A DNA stretch of 64,000 bases. Origin: JBBROS01 sp965213855 (GTDB lineage Bacteria; Pseudomonadota; Alphaproteobacteria; Acetobacterales; Acetobacteraceae). Positions within the stretch are counted from its first letter, which is position 1; each line of letters begins with the position of its first letter. The notes under the pieces were generated by a model. The model saw only the letters and a program-made list of their open reading frames with translations, was not told the DNA's origin and ran no database searches. A program made the translations under genes and the position numbers. Where the stretch lies: positions 434,001 to 498,000 of the forward strand of contig CBDCAA010000011.1 of the NCBI GenBank assembly GCA_965213855.1, read 5' to 3'. Below are positions 15,117 through 23,258 of this stretch, piece after piece.

Positions 15117-16628
15117 TCATTTCCAGCTCGCCAGATAGAATCGTGGCAGCTCGTCGCGGAACGTCTTGAACGCCAGCGCCTTGCTGGTGGCGTAGGTCGT
15201 CACGAACGTGAACAGCGGCATGTAGTCCGCCTGCTCGGTGATGCGTTTGATCGCCGCGCTATAGGCCGCCCGGCGCCGGTCCGGATCGACGGTGGTCCCG
15301 CCCTCGGTCACGAGCGCCACGACGTCGGGGTCGCGCGTGTAGTCCTGTGCGCCGCCGCCGAAGTAGTAGGGCAGGAACGCCGAGGCGTCGTTGATCGAGT
15401 AGCTGCCCCAGCTGCCCATCTCCAGCGGGTTCTTCCCCTCGCCGCTGCGCTGGATCACGGCGCCAACCTGCAGCTGGCTGATCTTCGCGTGGATGCCGAT
15501 CGCCCCAAGGTAGTTCTGCACCGCTCCAAGCCATTGCGGCAGCAGGTAGCCGACGAGTTCGGTGTCGAACCCGTCGGGGAAGCCGGCCTCGGCCAGCAAC
15601 GCCTTGGCCTTCGCCGGGTCATAGTCGTATTTGACCGCGATCGCCTGGTCGCATCCGAACTGAGTCGGAAAACAGGGCGCATCCAGCACGCGCGCACCAC
15701 CCGGCATGAATTGCTTGGCCATCGTCTGCCGATCGACAGCATGCAGGATCGCCTGCCGCACCTTCACGTTCTGCAGCGGCGACGCCCCCGTTCGCCCGGC
15801 TCCATCCATGTTCATGTAACCGACGCGCATGCTCTCGTTCGTGAGTGTCTGGATGTTCGGCATGCGGCCGAGATTCTCCATCTGGTCCGGGCTGAAGTTC
15901 CAGATCCAGTCGACCTGGCCGCCAAGGATCGCAGTCAGCTCCCCGGTCGCGTCCGCGACCTCCTTGATCACCAGCTTGCGGATGGCCGGCTTGCCCTTCG
16001 GACTGTCGAAGTAGCTGTCGTTTCGCTCGAGATCGATCTCGCTCGTGCCGTCCACGCGCGTGATCCGGTACGGCCCGGTTCCGACCGGCGCCTTGCTGAA
16101 CCCATCCGCGCCCACCCGTTCCCGGTAGGCCTTCGGGTAGATCGGCAGGACCATCGAGAAATATTCGAGGGCCGCGGGGAACACCCGCTTCAGCTTGATC
16201 CGGACATGCGTGTCGTCGATCCTGTCCACGCTGTCGATGAAGGCATAGTTGCTGGGCACCGCGACCTGCTTGTCGCCCTGCAGCGACCGGATGGTATAGA
16301 CCACGTCGTCTGCGGTGAACGGGCTGCCGTCGTGGAACGTCACGCCCTGCCGCAGCTCGAACTCCAGCGTCGTGTCGTCGACATACTTCCACGACGTCGC
16401 CAGCAACGGCTTGAGCTGAAACGTCTCGGGGTCGCGGTAGATCAGCGTATCCCAGACATGGTGCGAGACGATCAGCCCGGTACGGAGCGAATTGTAGTAG
16501 AAATCGACGTTCGGGATCGCGTCTCGCCAGGCGATCCGCAAGGTGTCGGCCGACTTCTGCGCCTGCGCCGGACCAACCATCGCCGCCCCGGCCACCAACA
16601 GCCCCGCCAGCCACGCTGTCACCCGCAT
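15117..16628 (-). CDS. ABC transporter substrate-binding protein, family 5
   Basis: Periplasmic binding protein of the oligopeptide/nickel family (SBP_bac_5). 503 residues. Signal peptide MRVTAWLAGLLVAGAAMVGPAQA, cleaved before QKS. Diagnostic segments include LKPLLATSWKYVDDTTLEFELRQGVTFHDGSPFTADDVVYTI, the cluster signature of this family, and later VGTGPYRI and VKVRQAILHAVDR, in which the conserved HAVDR is present. It probably serves the transporter encoded at 10366-14126 although it is on the opposite strand, 500 bases from the operon and separated by the PEP-CTERM gene. Ligand unknown. Confidence 0.93.
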   Translation of the reverse strand: MRVTAWLAGLLVAGAAMVGPAQAQKSADTLRIAWRDAIPNVDFYYNSLRTGLIVSHHVWDTLIYRDPETFQLKPLLATSWKYVDDTTLEFELRQGVTFHDGSPFTADDVVYTIRSLQGDKQVAVPSNYAFIDSVDRIDDTHVRIKLKRVFPAALEYFSMVLPIYPKAYRERVGADGFSKAPVGTGPYRITRVDGTSEIDLERNDSYFDSPKGKPAIRKLVIKEVADATGELTAILGGQVDWIWNFSPDQMENLGRMPNIQTLTNESMRVGYMNMDGAGRTGASPLQNVKVRQAILHAVDRQTMAKQFMPGGARVLDAPCFPTQFGCDQAIAVKYDYDPAKAKALLAEAGFPDGFDTELVGYLLPQWLGAVQNYLGAIGIHAKISQLQVGAVIQRSGEGKNPLEMGSWGSYSINDASAFLPYYFGGGAQDYTRDPDVVALVTEGGTTVDPDRRRAAYSAAIKRITEQADYMPLFTFVTTYATSKALAFKTFRDELPRFYLASWK

Positions 16629-16787
16629 CGCGCTCTCCCGCCGCCACCAGGCGGGACGCTATGCCGCGTCCAGGCGCCGCGCAATCGACCGGCAGGCAAG
16701 ACGCGCCGAACTTTGCTGACGGTTAACGACTTTACAACCTTTCCCGTGTTTCCTGATGGTGGACGCTCCAGAACAGGGACCCCCATC

Positions 16788-17240
16788 GTGGACATCAAGA
16801 CGACTGCCGCGCTCGCCACCGCCCTCCTGCTGTTTGCCGCATCCGCCCGGGCCGGGACCTACGAGGTGCAGCCCATGAACGACGGCGGGAAGTTCCTCGG
16901 CTGCATGGCCGTCGACGCCGAGGACAGCGTCGTCCTGGTCGGCGTCGGCAACGCGCTCAGCCTTCTCGTCAGCGCCCCGGAGTTCAAGGTCGGCAAGGGC
17001 GATCCCGTCGCCGGCACCTGGGCGATCGACGACAGCAAGCCGCTTCCGCTCAGCGAGACGGCGAACGGTCCCGGCACCGTCTCGATCGACGTCCCGCCCA
17101 GCAAGGCCAACCTCGAGCTCGTCACCGGCGGCGACGACCTCAAGATCACCGTCGGCAGCAGCGCCCACACGTTCAGCCTCGCCGGTTCGGCCAAGGGCGT
17201 CAGCGACCTCGGCGCCTGCATGGACCGCGGCGGAAAATAA
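16788..17240 (+). CDS. secreted protein of unknown function
   Basis: 150 residues from a GTG start at 16788; no ATG precedes the signal sequence, and a weak AGGGA lies upstream. MDIKTTAALATALLLFAASARA is a signal peptide, leaving a mature protein of about 128 residues. It has two cysteines, in FLGCMAVDAED and LGACMDRGG, far apart and likely disulfide-bonded. Beta-rich with TYEVQPMNDGGKF near the mature N-terminus. No family recognised. Sits between a divergent binding-protein gene and a convergent SDR gene, so no operon context. Confidence 0.75.
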   Translation: MDIKTTAALATALLLFAASARAGTYEVQPMNDGGKFLGCMAVDAEDSVVLVGVGNALSLLVSAPEFKVGKGDPVAGTWAIDDSKPLPLSETANGPGTVSIDVPPSKANLELVTGGDDLKITVGSSAHTFSLAGSAKGVSDLGACMDRGGK

Positions 17241-17252
17241 GGCGGAGCCGGC

Positions 17253-18035
17253 CTAACCCATCGTCGAGTTGAACGCGCCGCCGTCCAGCAACAGGTTCTG
17301 ACCGACGATGAAGCCGCTGCTGGCGGCGCAGAGGAACACGCACGCGTCTCCGAACTCGGCCGGGTCGCCGTTGCGTCCGGCCGGCGACGCCTGCGCCCGC
17401 TCGGCCAGCAATTCGTCGACCGATCGCCCGGCCTTCGCCGCGGCCGCGCTTGCATTGCTCCGCAGCCGGTCCGTCAGGAACGGGCCCGGAAGCAGGTTGT
17501 TGATCGTGACGTTGTGCCGCGCCACCTGCCGCGCGAGCCCGCCGACGAAACCCGTCAGCCCGGCCCGCGCCCCGTTGCTCATGCCCAGGGTCGGGATCGG
17601 CGACTTCACGCTGCCGGAGGTGATGTTCACGATCCGCCCGAACCGCCGCTCGATCATCCCGTCCACGACGGCTTTGATCAGCGCGATCGGCGTCAGCATG
17701 TTGGCGTCGAGTGCCTTGATCCAGTCCTCCCGCTCCCAGTCCCGGAAGTCTCCGGCCGGCGGCCCGCCCGCGTTGTTCACCAGGATGTCCGGCGCCGGGC
17801 ACGCCGCCAGCGCGGCCGTGCGGCCGGCCTCGGTGGTGATGTCGCCGGGCACCGCCGTCACCCGCGCCCCGGTCGCGGCACGGATGTCGGCCGCGGCCGC
17901 CTCCAGCGTCTCCGCCGTGCGAGCCGTGATCACGACCTCGACCCCCTCCCGCGCCAGTGCCATTGCACAGGCACGCCCCAGGCCCTTGCTCGCCGCACAG
18001 ACGATCGCGCGTTTTCCCGCCAACCCGACGTCCAT
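17253..18035 (-). CDS. SDR-fold protein lacking the catalytic Tyr/Lys
   Basis: Short-chain dehydrogenase/reductase fold, 260 residues, annotated in relatives as FabG-like. The Rossmann start is AIVCAASKGLGRACA (a variant of TGxxxGxG, with the first Thr-Gly replaced), and NNAGG is conserved. Ser140 is present in VNITSGSV. The YxxxK motif that normally follows is replaced by SNGAR (Ser153 to Arg157). The same deviation defines a known atypical SDR subgroup. The downstream LPGPFLTDRL and the C-terminal GQNLLLDGG are normal. Transcribed with the thioesterase gene three bases upstream. Whether it is an active reductase is unclear. Confidence 0.88.
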   Translation of the reverse strand: MDVGLAGKRAIVCAASKGLGRACAMALAREGVEVVITARTAETLEAAAADIRAATGARVTAVPGDITTEAGRTAALAACPAPDILVNNAGGPPAGDFRDWEREDWIKALDANMLTPIALIKAVVDGMIERRFGRIVNITSGSVKSPIPTLGMSNGARAGLTGFVGGLARQVARHNVTINNLLPGPFLTDRLRSNASAAAAKAGRSVDELLAERAQASPAGRNGDPAEFGDACVFLCAASSGFIVGQNLLLDGGAFNSTMG

Positions 18036-18038
18036 CCG

Positions 18039-18506
18039 CTAGCTCCCTTCGCTTGTCATGATCAGGTCCGATAATGCCGCACGCCACGCCATGGGCAACG
18101 GCGCCGGCCGCCGCCCCGCTGCATCGACGCAAACATGCACCATGAACCCCTCCGCGGACGCGACGTCTACGCCCGCCCGGAACACGCCGATCTCGTGCCG
18201 CATCGACCGCTCCGTCACCCGCGCGAGGCGGATGCCCACCTCGACCGTTCCCGGGAATGCTGTCTCGCTGATGAACCGGCATCCGCTCTCGGCAACGACC
18301 AGGAAGTGGTCGCCGCCCGTCCACGTCAGGATTCCTCGCCCGACCAGAGACGTCGTGACGGCCGTGTCGAAAAAGCTGTAGTAGACGACGTTGTTCAAGT
18401 GTCCGAACACGTCGTTGTCCATCCATCGTGTCGCGATGGAGGTGAACACGCGATAGTCGCCGCGATGGCCCGGCGGCGTTCTGGCCGGCTTGAAGCTCTG
18501 TTCCAT
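18039..18506 (-). CDS. acyl-CoA thioesterase, 4HBT hot-dog fold
   Basis: 155 residues. Thioesterases of the 4-hydroxybenzoyl-CoA type hydrolyse acyl-CoA esters in the cytoplasm. The signature RWMDNDVFGHLNNVVYYSFFD contains the catalytic-type Asp and the H-x-N-N helix start of this family. The middle segment FLVVAESGCRFIS and VEVGIRLARV are typical strands. Start at MEQSF (18506) is chosen; the upstream frame is open but overlaps the divergent copC region. Followed three bases later by the SDR gene, which suggests a shared acyl-CoA-related role. Confidence 0.9.
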   Translation of the reverse strand: MEQSFKPARTPPGHRGDYRVFTSIATRWMDNDVFGHLNNVVYYSFFDTAVTTSLVGRGILTWTGGDHFLVVAESGCRFISETAFPGTVEVGIRLARVTERSMRHEIGVFRAGVDVASAEGFMVHVCVDAAGRRPAPLPMAWRAALSDLIMTSEGS

Positions 18507-18556
18507 GACCCCGCGATCATGGACAGCCCCGCCGCAGGGCGCTAGAGCCCGCCGCC

Positions 18557-18922
18557 ATGCCTCTTCGTCTTGCCGCGCTCCTCCTGCTCGCCCTCGGACC
18601 ACGGGAAGCGGCGGCGCACGCCATCCTCATGGACAGTCGCCCCGCGTCCGGCAGCACAATCGCGAGCGGACCCACCCACATCACGCTCCGCTACAACTCC
18701 CGCATCGACCAGGCCCGCTCCCGGGTCGAGCTGCGAGCTCCCGGGCAGCCGCCCGCCGTCCTGGCGCTCGAGCCCGCCAGCGACGACTCGCTCGCGGCTA
18801 ACGCCACCCTGTCTCCCGGCAACTGGGTCCTGCGCTGGCAAGTCCTCGCGGTCGACGGCCATATCACGCGCGGCGACGTGCCGCTCACGGTCCAGGCCGC
18901 GACCAGCAGCGCTGCGAAATAG
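18557..18922 (+). CDS. copC: copper resistance protein CopC
   Basis: Periplasmic copper-binding protein of 121 residues. The signal peptide ends at AAA, so the mature protein begins HAIL; the N-terminal His is the Cu(II) ligand in CopC. The second part of the site is visible in AVDGHITRG, where the Asp-x-His arrangement supplies the remaining ligands. SRPASGSTIASGP and ITLRYNSRID are conserved beta-strand segments. There is no Met-rich Cu(I) loop, so it is a Cu(II)-only type. Four bases before copD, forming a copCD operon, divergent from the thioesterase gene. Confidence 0.92.
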   Translation: MPLRLAALLLLALGPREAAAHAILMDSRPASGSTIASGPTHITLRYNSRIDQARSRVELRAPGQPPAVLALEPASDDSLAANATLSPGNWVLRWQVLAVDGHITRGDVPLTVQAATSSAAK

Positions 18923-18926
18923 GTCG

Positions 18927-20570
18927 ATGTCCCTCCTCGTCGACCTTTTCGGCTATCTCTCGATCGTGCTGCACGGCCTGGTCATCGTGGCCCAGAGCAT
19001 GGCCGTGGGCGGGGTCATCTTCCTTGTGTTTCTCGCCCGGCCGTTCGCCGCGACGCTCCCTGACGGCGATGGCCTTGCCAGCCGCACCGCCCGGATCGCC
19101 GCCTGGTCCTGTGTCGCCCTGGCGATCTGCGAAGCGCTCATCGTGGCGATGCAGTGTGCCGTCCTGACGCAGACGCTCGATCTGCCGCTGGCACGCGTGA
19201 TCGGCGCCAACTTCGCCGTCGCGGGCTTCGTGAAGCTCGGCGCCGCCCTCCTGCTCGCGGCACTCCTCGCCCGGCCGGCGCCGCGCGCCGCCCCGATGCT
19301 CGCGCTCTGCGCCATCATCGTCGCCGCCGCCGTCGCCACCACCCACGCGGCTGCCCGCCTCGACGACGTCCCGATCCTGCTGGCCGCGACCGCGCTGCAC
19401 ATCCTCGGCGCTGCTATCTGGGTCGGCGGCATTCCCTGCTTCGTCATGGCGCTCGGACACCTGCACGACGGCGCGGCATTCCGCCGCGTGGGCGCACGGT
19501 TCAGCCGCATGAGCATGGTCGGCGTCGGCTGTATCCTGGTTTCTGCCGGAGGCTTCAGCCTGCTGTATATTGGCAGTTGGGCCGGCGCCTATGGCACCGC
19601 CTATGGCGTGATGGCCGGCGCCAAGGCGGCGATGTTCGCGACCCTCCTGCTCCTCGGCCTTGGCAACTTCCTGCTCGTCGAGCGCCTCCGCGCCGACCCG
19701 GCCACCCCGGTGCTCCGCATGCGCCGCTTCGCCGAGGTCGAGATCGGCATCGGTTTCAGCATCTTCTTCGCCGCCGCCTCGCTCACCTCGGTGCCGCCTG
19801 CCGTCGACCTGACGCAGGACCGCGTGACCTGGCCCGAGATCGCCGCCCGCAACATGCCCGTCTGGCCGCGCCTGGCCTCCCCCGACCACGACAGCCTCGC
19901 CTTGCCGGAACTGCAGGCCAAGCTGGATGCCGAGGCGGCCACACAGAAGACCGAGGCGCAGCCCGCCTTCGTCCCGGGCTCCGGCGAGTTGCCGGTGCGG
20001 AATGCCGACGACATCGCCTGGTCCGAATACAACCATCACTGGTCGGGACTTTTCGTCCTCGCCATCGGCCTGCTCGGCCTCCTGCACCGCTCCGGCGTCC
20101 GATGGGCCCGGCACTGGCCGCTGGCACTGCTCGGCCTTGCGGTGTTCCTGTTCCTGCGATCCGATCCGGAGGTCTGGCCGCTCGGCGCCGAAGGCTTCTG
20201 GGCCAGCCTGCGTGATGTCGAGGTGCTGCAGCACCGGGTCTTCGTCATCCTGATCGTCGCGTTCGCGCTGTTCGAGTGGGGCGTCCGCACCGGCCGCCTC
20301 CACAATCCCGGCCTGGCGCTGGTGTTCCCGTTGCTGACCGCACTCGGCGGCGCGCTGCTGCTGACGCACAGCCACGCGATCGCCAACGTCAAGGACCAGC
20401 TCCTGATCGAGCTGACCCACACGCCGCTGGCCCTTGCCGGCATTGGCGCAGGCTGGTCGCGCTGGCTGGAGATCCGCGCCGACGGTCCGGTTCGGCGGTG
20501 GGCCGGCTGGGTCTGGCCTGTCTGCTTCGTGTTCGTCGGCCTGCTTTTGCTGCTGTACCGCGAGGCGTGA
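18927..20570 (+). CDS. copD: copper resistance protein CopD with extended C-terminal membrane domain
   Basis: Inner-membrane copper transporter partner of CopC. 547 residues, well beyond the roughly 300 of a simple CopD. Residues 1-310 contain about eight membrane helices with the CopD-type LHILGAAIWVGGIPCFV and FSRMSMVGVGCILVSAG. A soluble segment follows (about 310-365), then a second membrane domain of five or six helices. That half has paired His motifs: NHHW near 370, LQHR near 434 and LTHSH near 479, with ELTHTP soon after; these could bind metal or heme. ATG 18927 follows the copC stop by four bases. Whether the second half is a known domain was not settled. Confidence 0.85.
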   Translation: MSLLVDLFGYLSIVLHGLVIVAQSMAVGGVIFLVFLARPFAATLPDGDGLASRTARIAAWSCVALAICEALIVAMQCAVLTQTLDLPLARVIGANFAVAGFVKLGAALLLAALLARPAPRAAPMLALCAIIVAAAVATTHAAARLDDVPILLAATALHILGAAIWVGGIPCFVMALGHLHDGAAFRRVGARFSRMSMVGVGCILVSAGGFSLLYIGSWAGAYGTAYGVMAGAKAAMFATLLLLGLGNFLLVERLRADPATPVLRMRRFAEVEIGIGFSIFFAAASLTSVPPAVDLTQDRVTWPEIAARNMPVWPRLASPDHDSLALPELQAKLDAEAATQKTEAQPAFVPGSGELPVRNADDIAWSEYNHHWSGLFVLAIGLLGLLHRSGVRWARHWPLALLGLAVFLFLRSDPEVWPLGAEGFWASLRDVEVLQHRVFVILIVAFALFEWGVRTGRLHNPGLALVFPLLTALGGALLLTHSHAIANVKDQLLIELTHTPLALAGIGAGWSRWLEIRADGPVRRWAGWVWPVCFVFVGLLLLLYREA

Positions 20571-20785
20571 CTGCTTAATTGCAAGGCAGGCCTTTAGCGA
20601 ATAAGTGTGCATATGCGGCGTCAATGTCGTATGGGTCGCGCACGGCTGAGCTTTTCAGCCGGGGTTTCGTCCCCTACGTCGTCCAGCCCGAACGGGCCCT
20701 CGCCGCACCGGCCTCTCCCCATCCTGAAAAGTGATTGACGGTGCCGCATGTCCGCGGCGCCGATTCGGCCGTGGAGACGTTTGTC
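20571..20785 (+). promoter_or_regulatory. structured leader of the cold-shock gene
   Basis: The 215 bases upstream of the cold-shock gene include no gene. Two adjacent hairpins are visible: GGCTGA/TCAGCC at 20644-20660 and GGGG/CCCC at 20661-20674 with a TTTCGT loop. A long, structured 5' leader is usual for cold-shock messages, where it acts as an RNA thermosensor. The promoter probably lies near 20575-20620, where A+T content is higher, but no clear boxes were assigned. Confidence 0.45.
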
Positions 20786-20992
20786 ATGTCAGTTGGTACG
20801 GTTAAGTGGTTCAACCCGCAAAAGGGTTTCGGTTTCATTCAGCCCGAGGACGGTTCGAAGGACGTGTTCGTCCATATCTCTGCCGTCGAGCGGGCGGGGC
20901 TCTCGACCTTGAACGAGGGACAGAAGATGAGCTTTGATCTCGAGCAGGGACAGCAGGGCAAGTCGTCGGCCGTGAACCTCAAGGCAGCCTGA
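20786..20992 (+). CDS. cold-shock domain protein
   Basis: A 68-residue single-domain cold-shock protein that binds single-stranded RNA and DNA. The RNP1 motif KGFGFIQ and RNP2 motif VFVHIS are intact, along with the N-terminal TVKWFNPQ. Full domain length. ATG at 20786 follows GGAGA; an upstream in-frame start at 20735 would add non-homologous residues. Followed by a hairpin with a GAAA tetraloop and a small conserved-looking gene, suggesting a two-gene message. Confidence 0.96.
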   Translation: MSVGTVKWFNPQKGFGFIQPEDGSKDVFVHISAVERAGLSTLNEGQKMSFDLEQGQQGKSSAVNLKAA

Positions 20993-21000
20993 ACGCTTCG

Positions 21001-21020
21001 GGGGCGCCGAAAGGCGCCCC
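21001..21020 (+). terminator. GAAA-tetraloop hairpin after the cold-shock gene
   Basis: A perfect hairpin, GGGGCGCC/GGCGCCCC with the exceptionally stable GNRA loop GAAA, beginning eight bases after the cold-shock stop codon. It lacks a T tract, so it may be a processing or stabilising element, or an attenuator, between the two genes rather than a full terminator. Confidence 0.5.
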
Positions 21021-21044
21021 ACCACCATCCAGCGGAGACAGCCC

Positions 21045-21239
21045 ATGGCAGAACACAAATATGCAGCCGGCGACCGCGTGACGCTGCTGCCCGACCGCAA
21101 CAATGCAAATGCCCGCCCCGGCGTGTACACCATCGTCCGCACGATGCCCGTCACCACCCAGGGCTGCCAGTATCGCGCAAAGAGCGTGCTCGACAGCCAC
21201 GAACGCGTGCTGGACGAAGTGCAGCTTCGCACCGCCTGA
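21045..21239 (+). CDS. small protein, SH3-like, unknown function
   Basis: A 64-residue protein reading MAEHKYAAGDRVTLLPDR then RPGVYTIVRTMPVTTQG and ending SHERVLDEVQLRTA. The GDxVxL...G.Y.IxRxMP pattern suggests a small SH3-like beta-barrel, and similar short proteins are widespread in Alphaproteobacteria, but I cannot name a family. Directly downstream of the cold-shock gene and its hairpin, with GGAGA before the ATG; co-transcription is plausible. Confidence 0.75.
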   Translation: MAEHKYAAGDRVTLLPDRNNANARPGVYTIVRTMPVTTQGCQYRAKSVLDSHERVLDEVQLRTA

Positions 21240-21316
21240 AACCCGTTCGCTGCAACGTCGCCCGGGCTTGACGCAGGCCGGCCCGGCGGCTACTCCCCGC
21301 GTCCACCGCACGGGAT

Positions 21317-21403
21317 GCCCAGGTGGCGGAATTGGTAGACGCGCAGGTTTCAGGTACCTGTGCCCGCAAGGGCGTGAAAGTTCGAGTCTTTTCCTGGGCA
21401 CCA
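21317..21403 (+). tRNA. tRNA-Leu (anticodon CAG)
   Basis: The acceptor stem pairs GCCCAGG with CCTGGGC, the discriminator is A, and CCA is encoded. The anticodon arm is CAGGT/ACCTG around the loop TTCAGGT, giving anticodon CAG, which reads CUG. A long variable arm (TGCCCGCAAGGGCG region) marks a class II tRNA, as expected for Leu. The T arm contains GTTCGAGT. 87 bases in all. Confidence 0.95.
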
Positions 21404-21442
21404 CCTCCTCCCGTGATCGTCTGACGCCGTGGCCGTGATCTT

Positions 21443-22093
21443 GTGACGACCCAGTTCCAGGCCGGCGCCACAATCCACCTTCATCGGCACGACCTGCCGG
21501 ACGGCCTTGACCTCGGACGCATCGTCGCCGTCGATACCGAGGCGATGGGCTTGCATCCCTATCGCGACCGCCTCTGCCTCGTGCAGCTCAGTGCCGGGGA
21601 CGGCGTCGCCCACCTCGTTCAGGTCATCCCCGAGGCGCTGGGTGGGCGTGGCAACAAGGCGCCCAATCTCGCTGCCTTGCTGTCCGACCCGGCGGTGCAG
21701 AAGATCATGCACTTCGCCCGGTTCGACGTGGCCTTGCTGCAGCATGCGCTCGGCGTCACCGTGGCCCCCACCGTCTGCACCAAGATCGCTGCCAAGCTCG
21801 TGCGCACCTTCACCGATCGCCACGGGCTGAAGGAACTGTGCCGCGAACTCCTTGGCGTCGAGATCAGCAAGCAGCAGCAGACCAGCGACTGGGGCGCCCC
21901 CGACCTCACCCCCGAGCAATGCGCCTACGCCGCGTCGGACGTGCTGCATCTCCATGCCCTGTGGGCCCGGCTGGACGCGCTGTTGCTGCGCGAGGATCGC
22001 CGTGGCCTCGCCCAGGCCTGCTTCGACTTCCTTCCCGCCCGCTGCCGCCTCGACCTGCTGGGCTATGTCGAGCCAGATGTGTTCGCGCATTGA
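21443..22093 (+). CDS. ribonuclease D-like 3'-5' exonuclease, short form
   Basis: A 216-residue protein of the DEDDy exonuclease family. Exo I is VAVDTEAMG (Asp and Glu metal ligands), Exo II is MHFARFDVALL, and Exo III is YAASDVLHL with the Tyr-x3-Asp pattern. It ends after the nuclease domain and lacks the HRDC domain of full RNase D, so it is a stand-alone exonuclease as found in many Alphaproteobacteria. GTG at 21443 is used; no ATG precedes Exo I. It starts 40 bases after tRNA-Leu, so they may share a transcript. The substrate is probably structured RNA, including tRNA ends. Confidence 0.9.
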   Translation: MTTQFQAGATIHLHRHDLPDGLDLGRIVAVDTEAMGLHPYRDRLCLVQLSAGDGVAHLVQVIPEALGGRGNKAPNLAALLSDPAVQKIMHFARFDVALLQHALGVTVAPTVCTKIAAKLVRTFTDRHGLKELCRELLGVEISKQQQTSDWGAPDLTPEQCAYAASDVLHLHALWARLDALLLREDRRGLAQACFDFLPARCRLDLLGYVEPDVFAH

Positions 22094-22176
22094 CGAGGTA
22101 GCGCGGCTGTAGGCGGCCCAGCGATTGGGCCGTTACCGCGGCCACAGGAAGTCGATCTAGGGACGGGTGTGGCCTG

Positions 22177-23078
22177 TCAACGCGTCGCGACGATCCAACC
22201 CTGGTCGAACCCGACTCGTGCGGCGTCCCACCATCCGTGGTCGAACCGCGCCGGGTCGTAGCGCACCGCCACGTCGAAAAATGCAGCGGTCGCGCTTGGA
22301 TCGGCCCCGGCGTCCAGCGTGCGCCGGACGATGTCCGGCCAATACGCCGCGACCCCGTCCAACGCCACGCCGAACAACACGCCATCCGTCGCGCTAGTCA
22401 CGCAACGCCACGGCCAGCCGAGCTGGTCGAGCCACAGCCAGGCAAGCGCTTCGGGCTGGTCCACGATGGGCATGGCCCGGGCGATCGCCGCGACGACCTC
22501 CCGCTGCGAGGCGTCGCCCTGGAGGTCGGGCAGCATGCCCCGGGACAGCGCGATCCCGGAGTCGATCACCGCCCGTTCCGCCGCACCGGGTTCGCGCGTC
22601 AGCAAATCCATGTCCTCGAACGCTGGCGCCGTGCCGCCGGGCACGGCTTCGAGCAGCCGGGGGTCGATTGCGCGCCGCTGCGGCAGGTCGGCGTAAGCCC
22701 GCGTCATGTCCTCGCCGTCATGGTCACGCGGGTCGAAGGCGATGCCTTCGGCCAGGTCGCTCCGGCTCAGGTAGGCCTCGGCCAGGGCATTGCCGATGTC
22801 ATAGCCTTCCCGCTCCTGCGCGGGCACGTCTGCGGCGGTCGCGTACTGGCAGAAATACCTGGCGCGCTCAGCCAGTAGAGGAGCAATAGCGTTCCCCGGG
22901 CAATGTCGGGGTGCCGGCCAAGCTTCACGATGTCGTCTGGTTCGGTGGAGTCCCAGTTCAGCAGCGTGATAGCCTGGTGGATCGCAACCGTGCCCCGCAG
23001 TGAGGCAGGGTCCGCATCGCCGTAACCAACCTGCCGGATCGCCCGGCGGACCGCGTTGCTGAATGGTGGCTCGGCCAT
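22177..23078 (-). pseudogene. DUF4274-like gene broken by a frameshift
   Basis: Two reverse-strand frames together spell one protein. The upstream part (from ATG 23078) reads MAEPPFSNAVRRAIRQ through LLNWDSTEPDDIVKLGRHPDI to LLLLYWLSAPG. The downstream part continues YFCQYATAADVPAQEREGYDIGNALAEAYLSR and runs to 22177. The join needs one extra base around 22858-22862 (CCAGG on the reverse strand). LNWDxxxxxxxxVxxHPxxxxGTxLLLYWL followed by a short helical region matches DUF4274, a protein of unknown function. It is either a real disruption or a single-base sequencing error. Confidence 0.72.
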
Positions 23079-23258
23079 GTCGTGTCCCATCGACGAGTGG
23101 ACCACACTAGCCGCCCGGCGGCAGCCGGCGCATCCCCCGGCTGCGCGTTCCGGTCAAGTCGACCCCCTGCGTGCCATGCCGGTTTACACCCGTCCGGTGC
23201 CTTGCTCATCAGCGAGACCGGCAGCATGATCCGTCCAACAACGGGCGGAAACCAAGCA

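Noticed and set aside
17190..17250. Long plus-strand frame running from about 15066 to 17240 as one gene
   Set aside because: The first part is antisense to the binding-protein gene; only the last 150 codons, starting with a signal peptide at 16788, look real.
18885..20624. 579-codon frame antisense to copD
   Set aside because: Charged low-complexity translation with no motif; copD is well supported.
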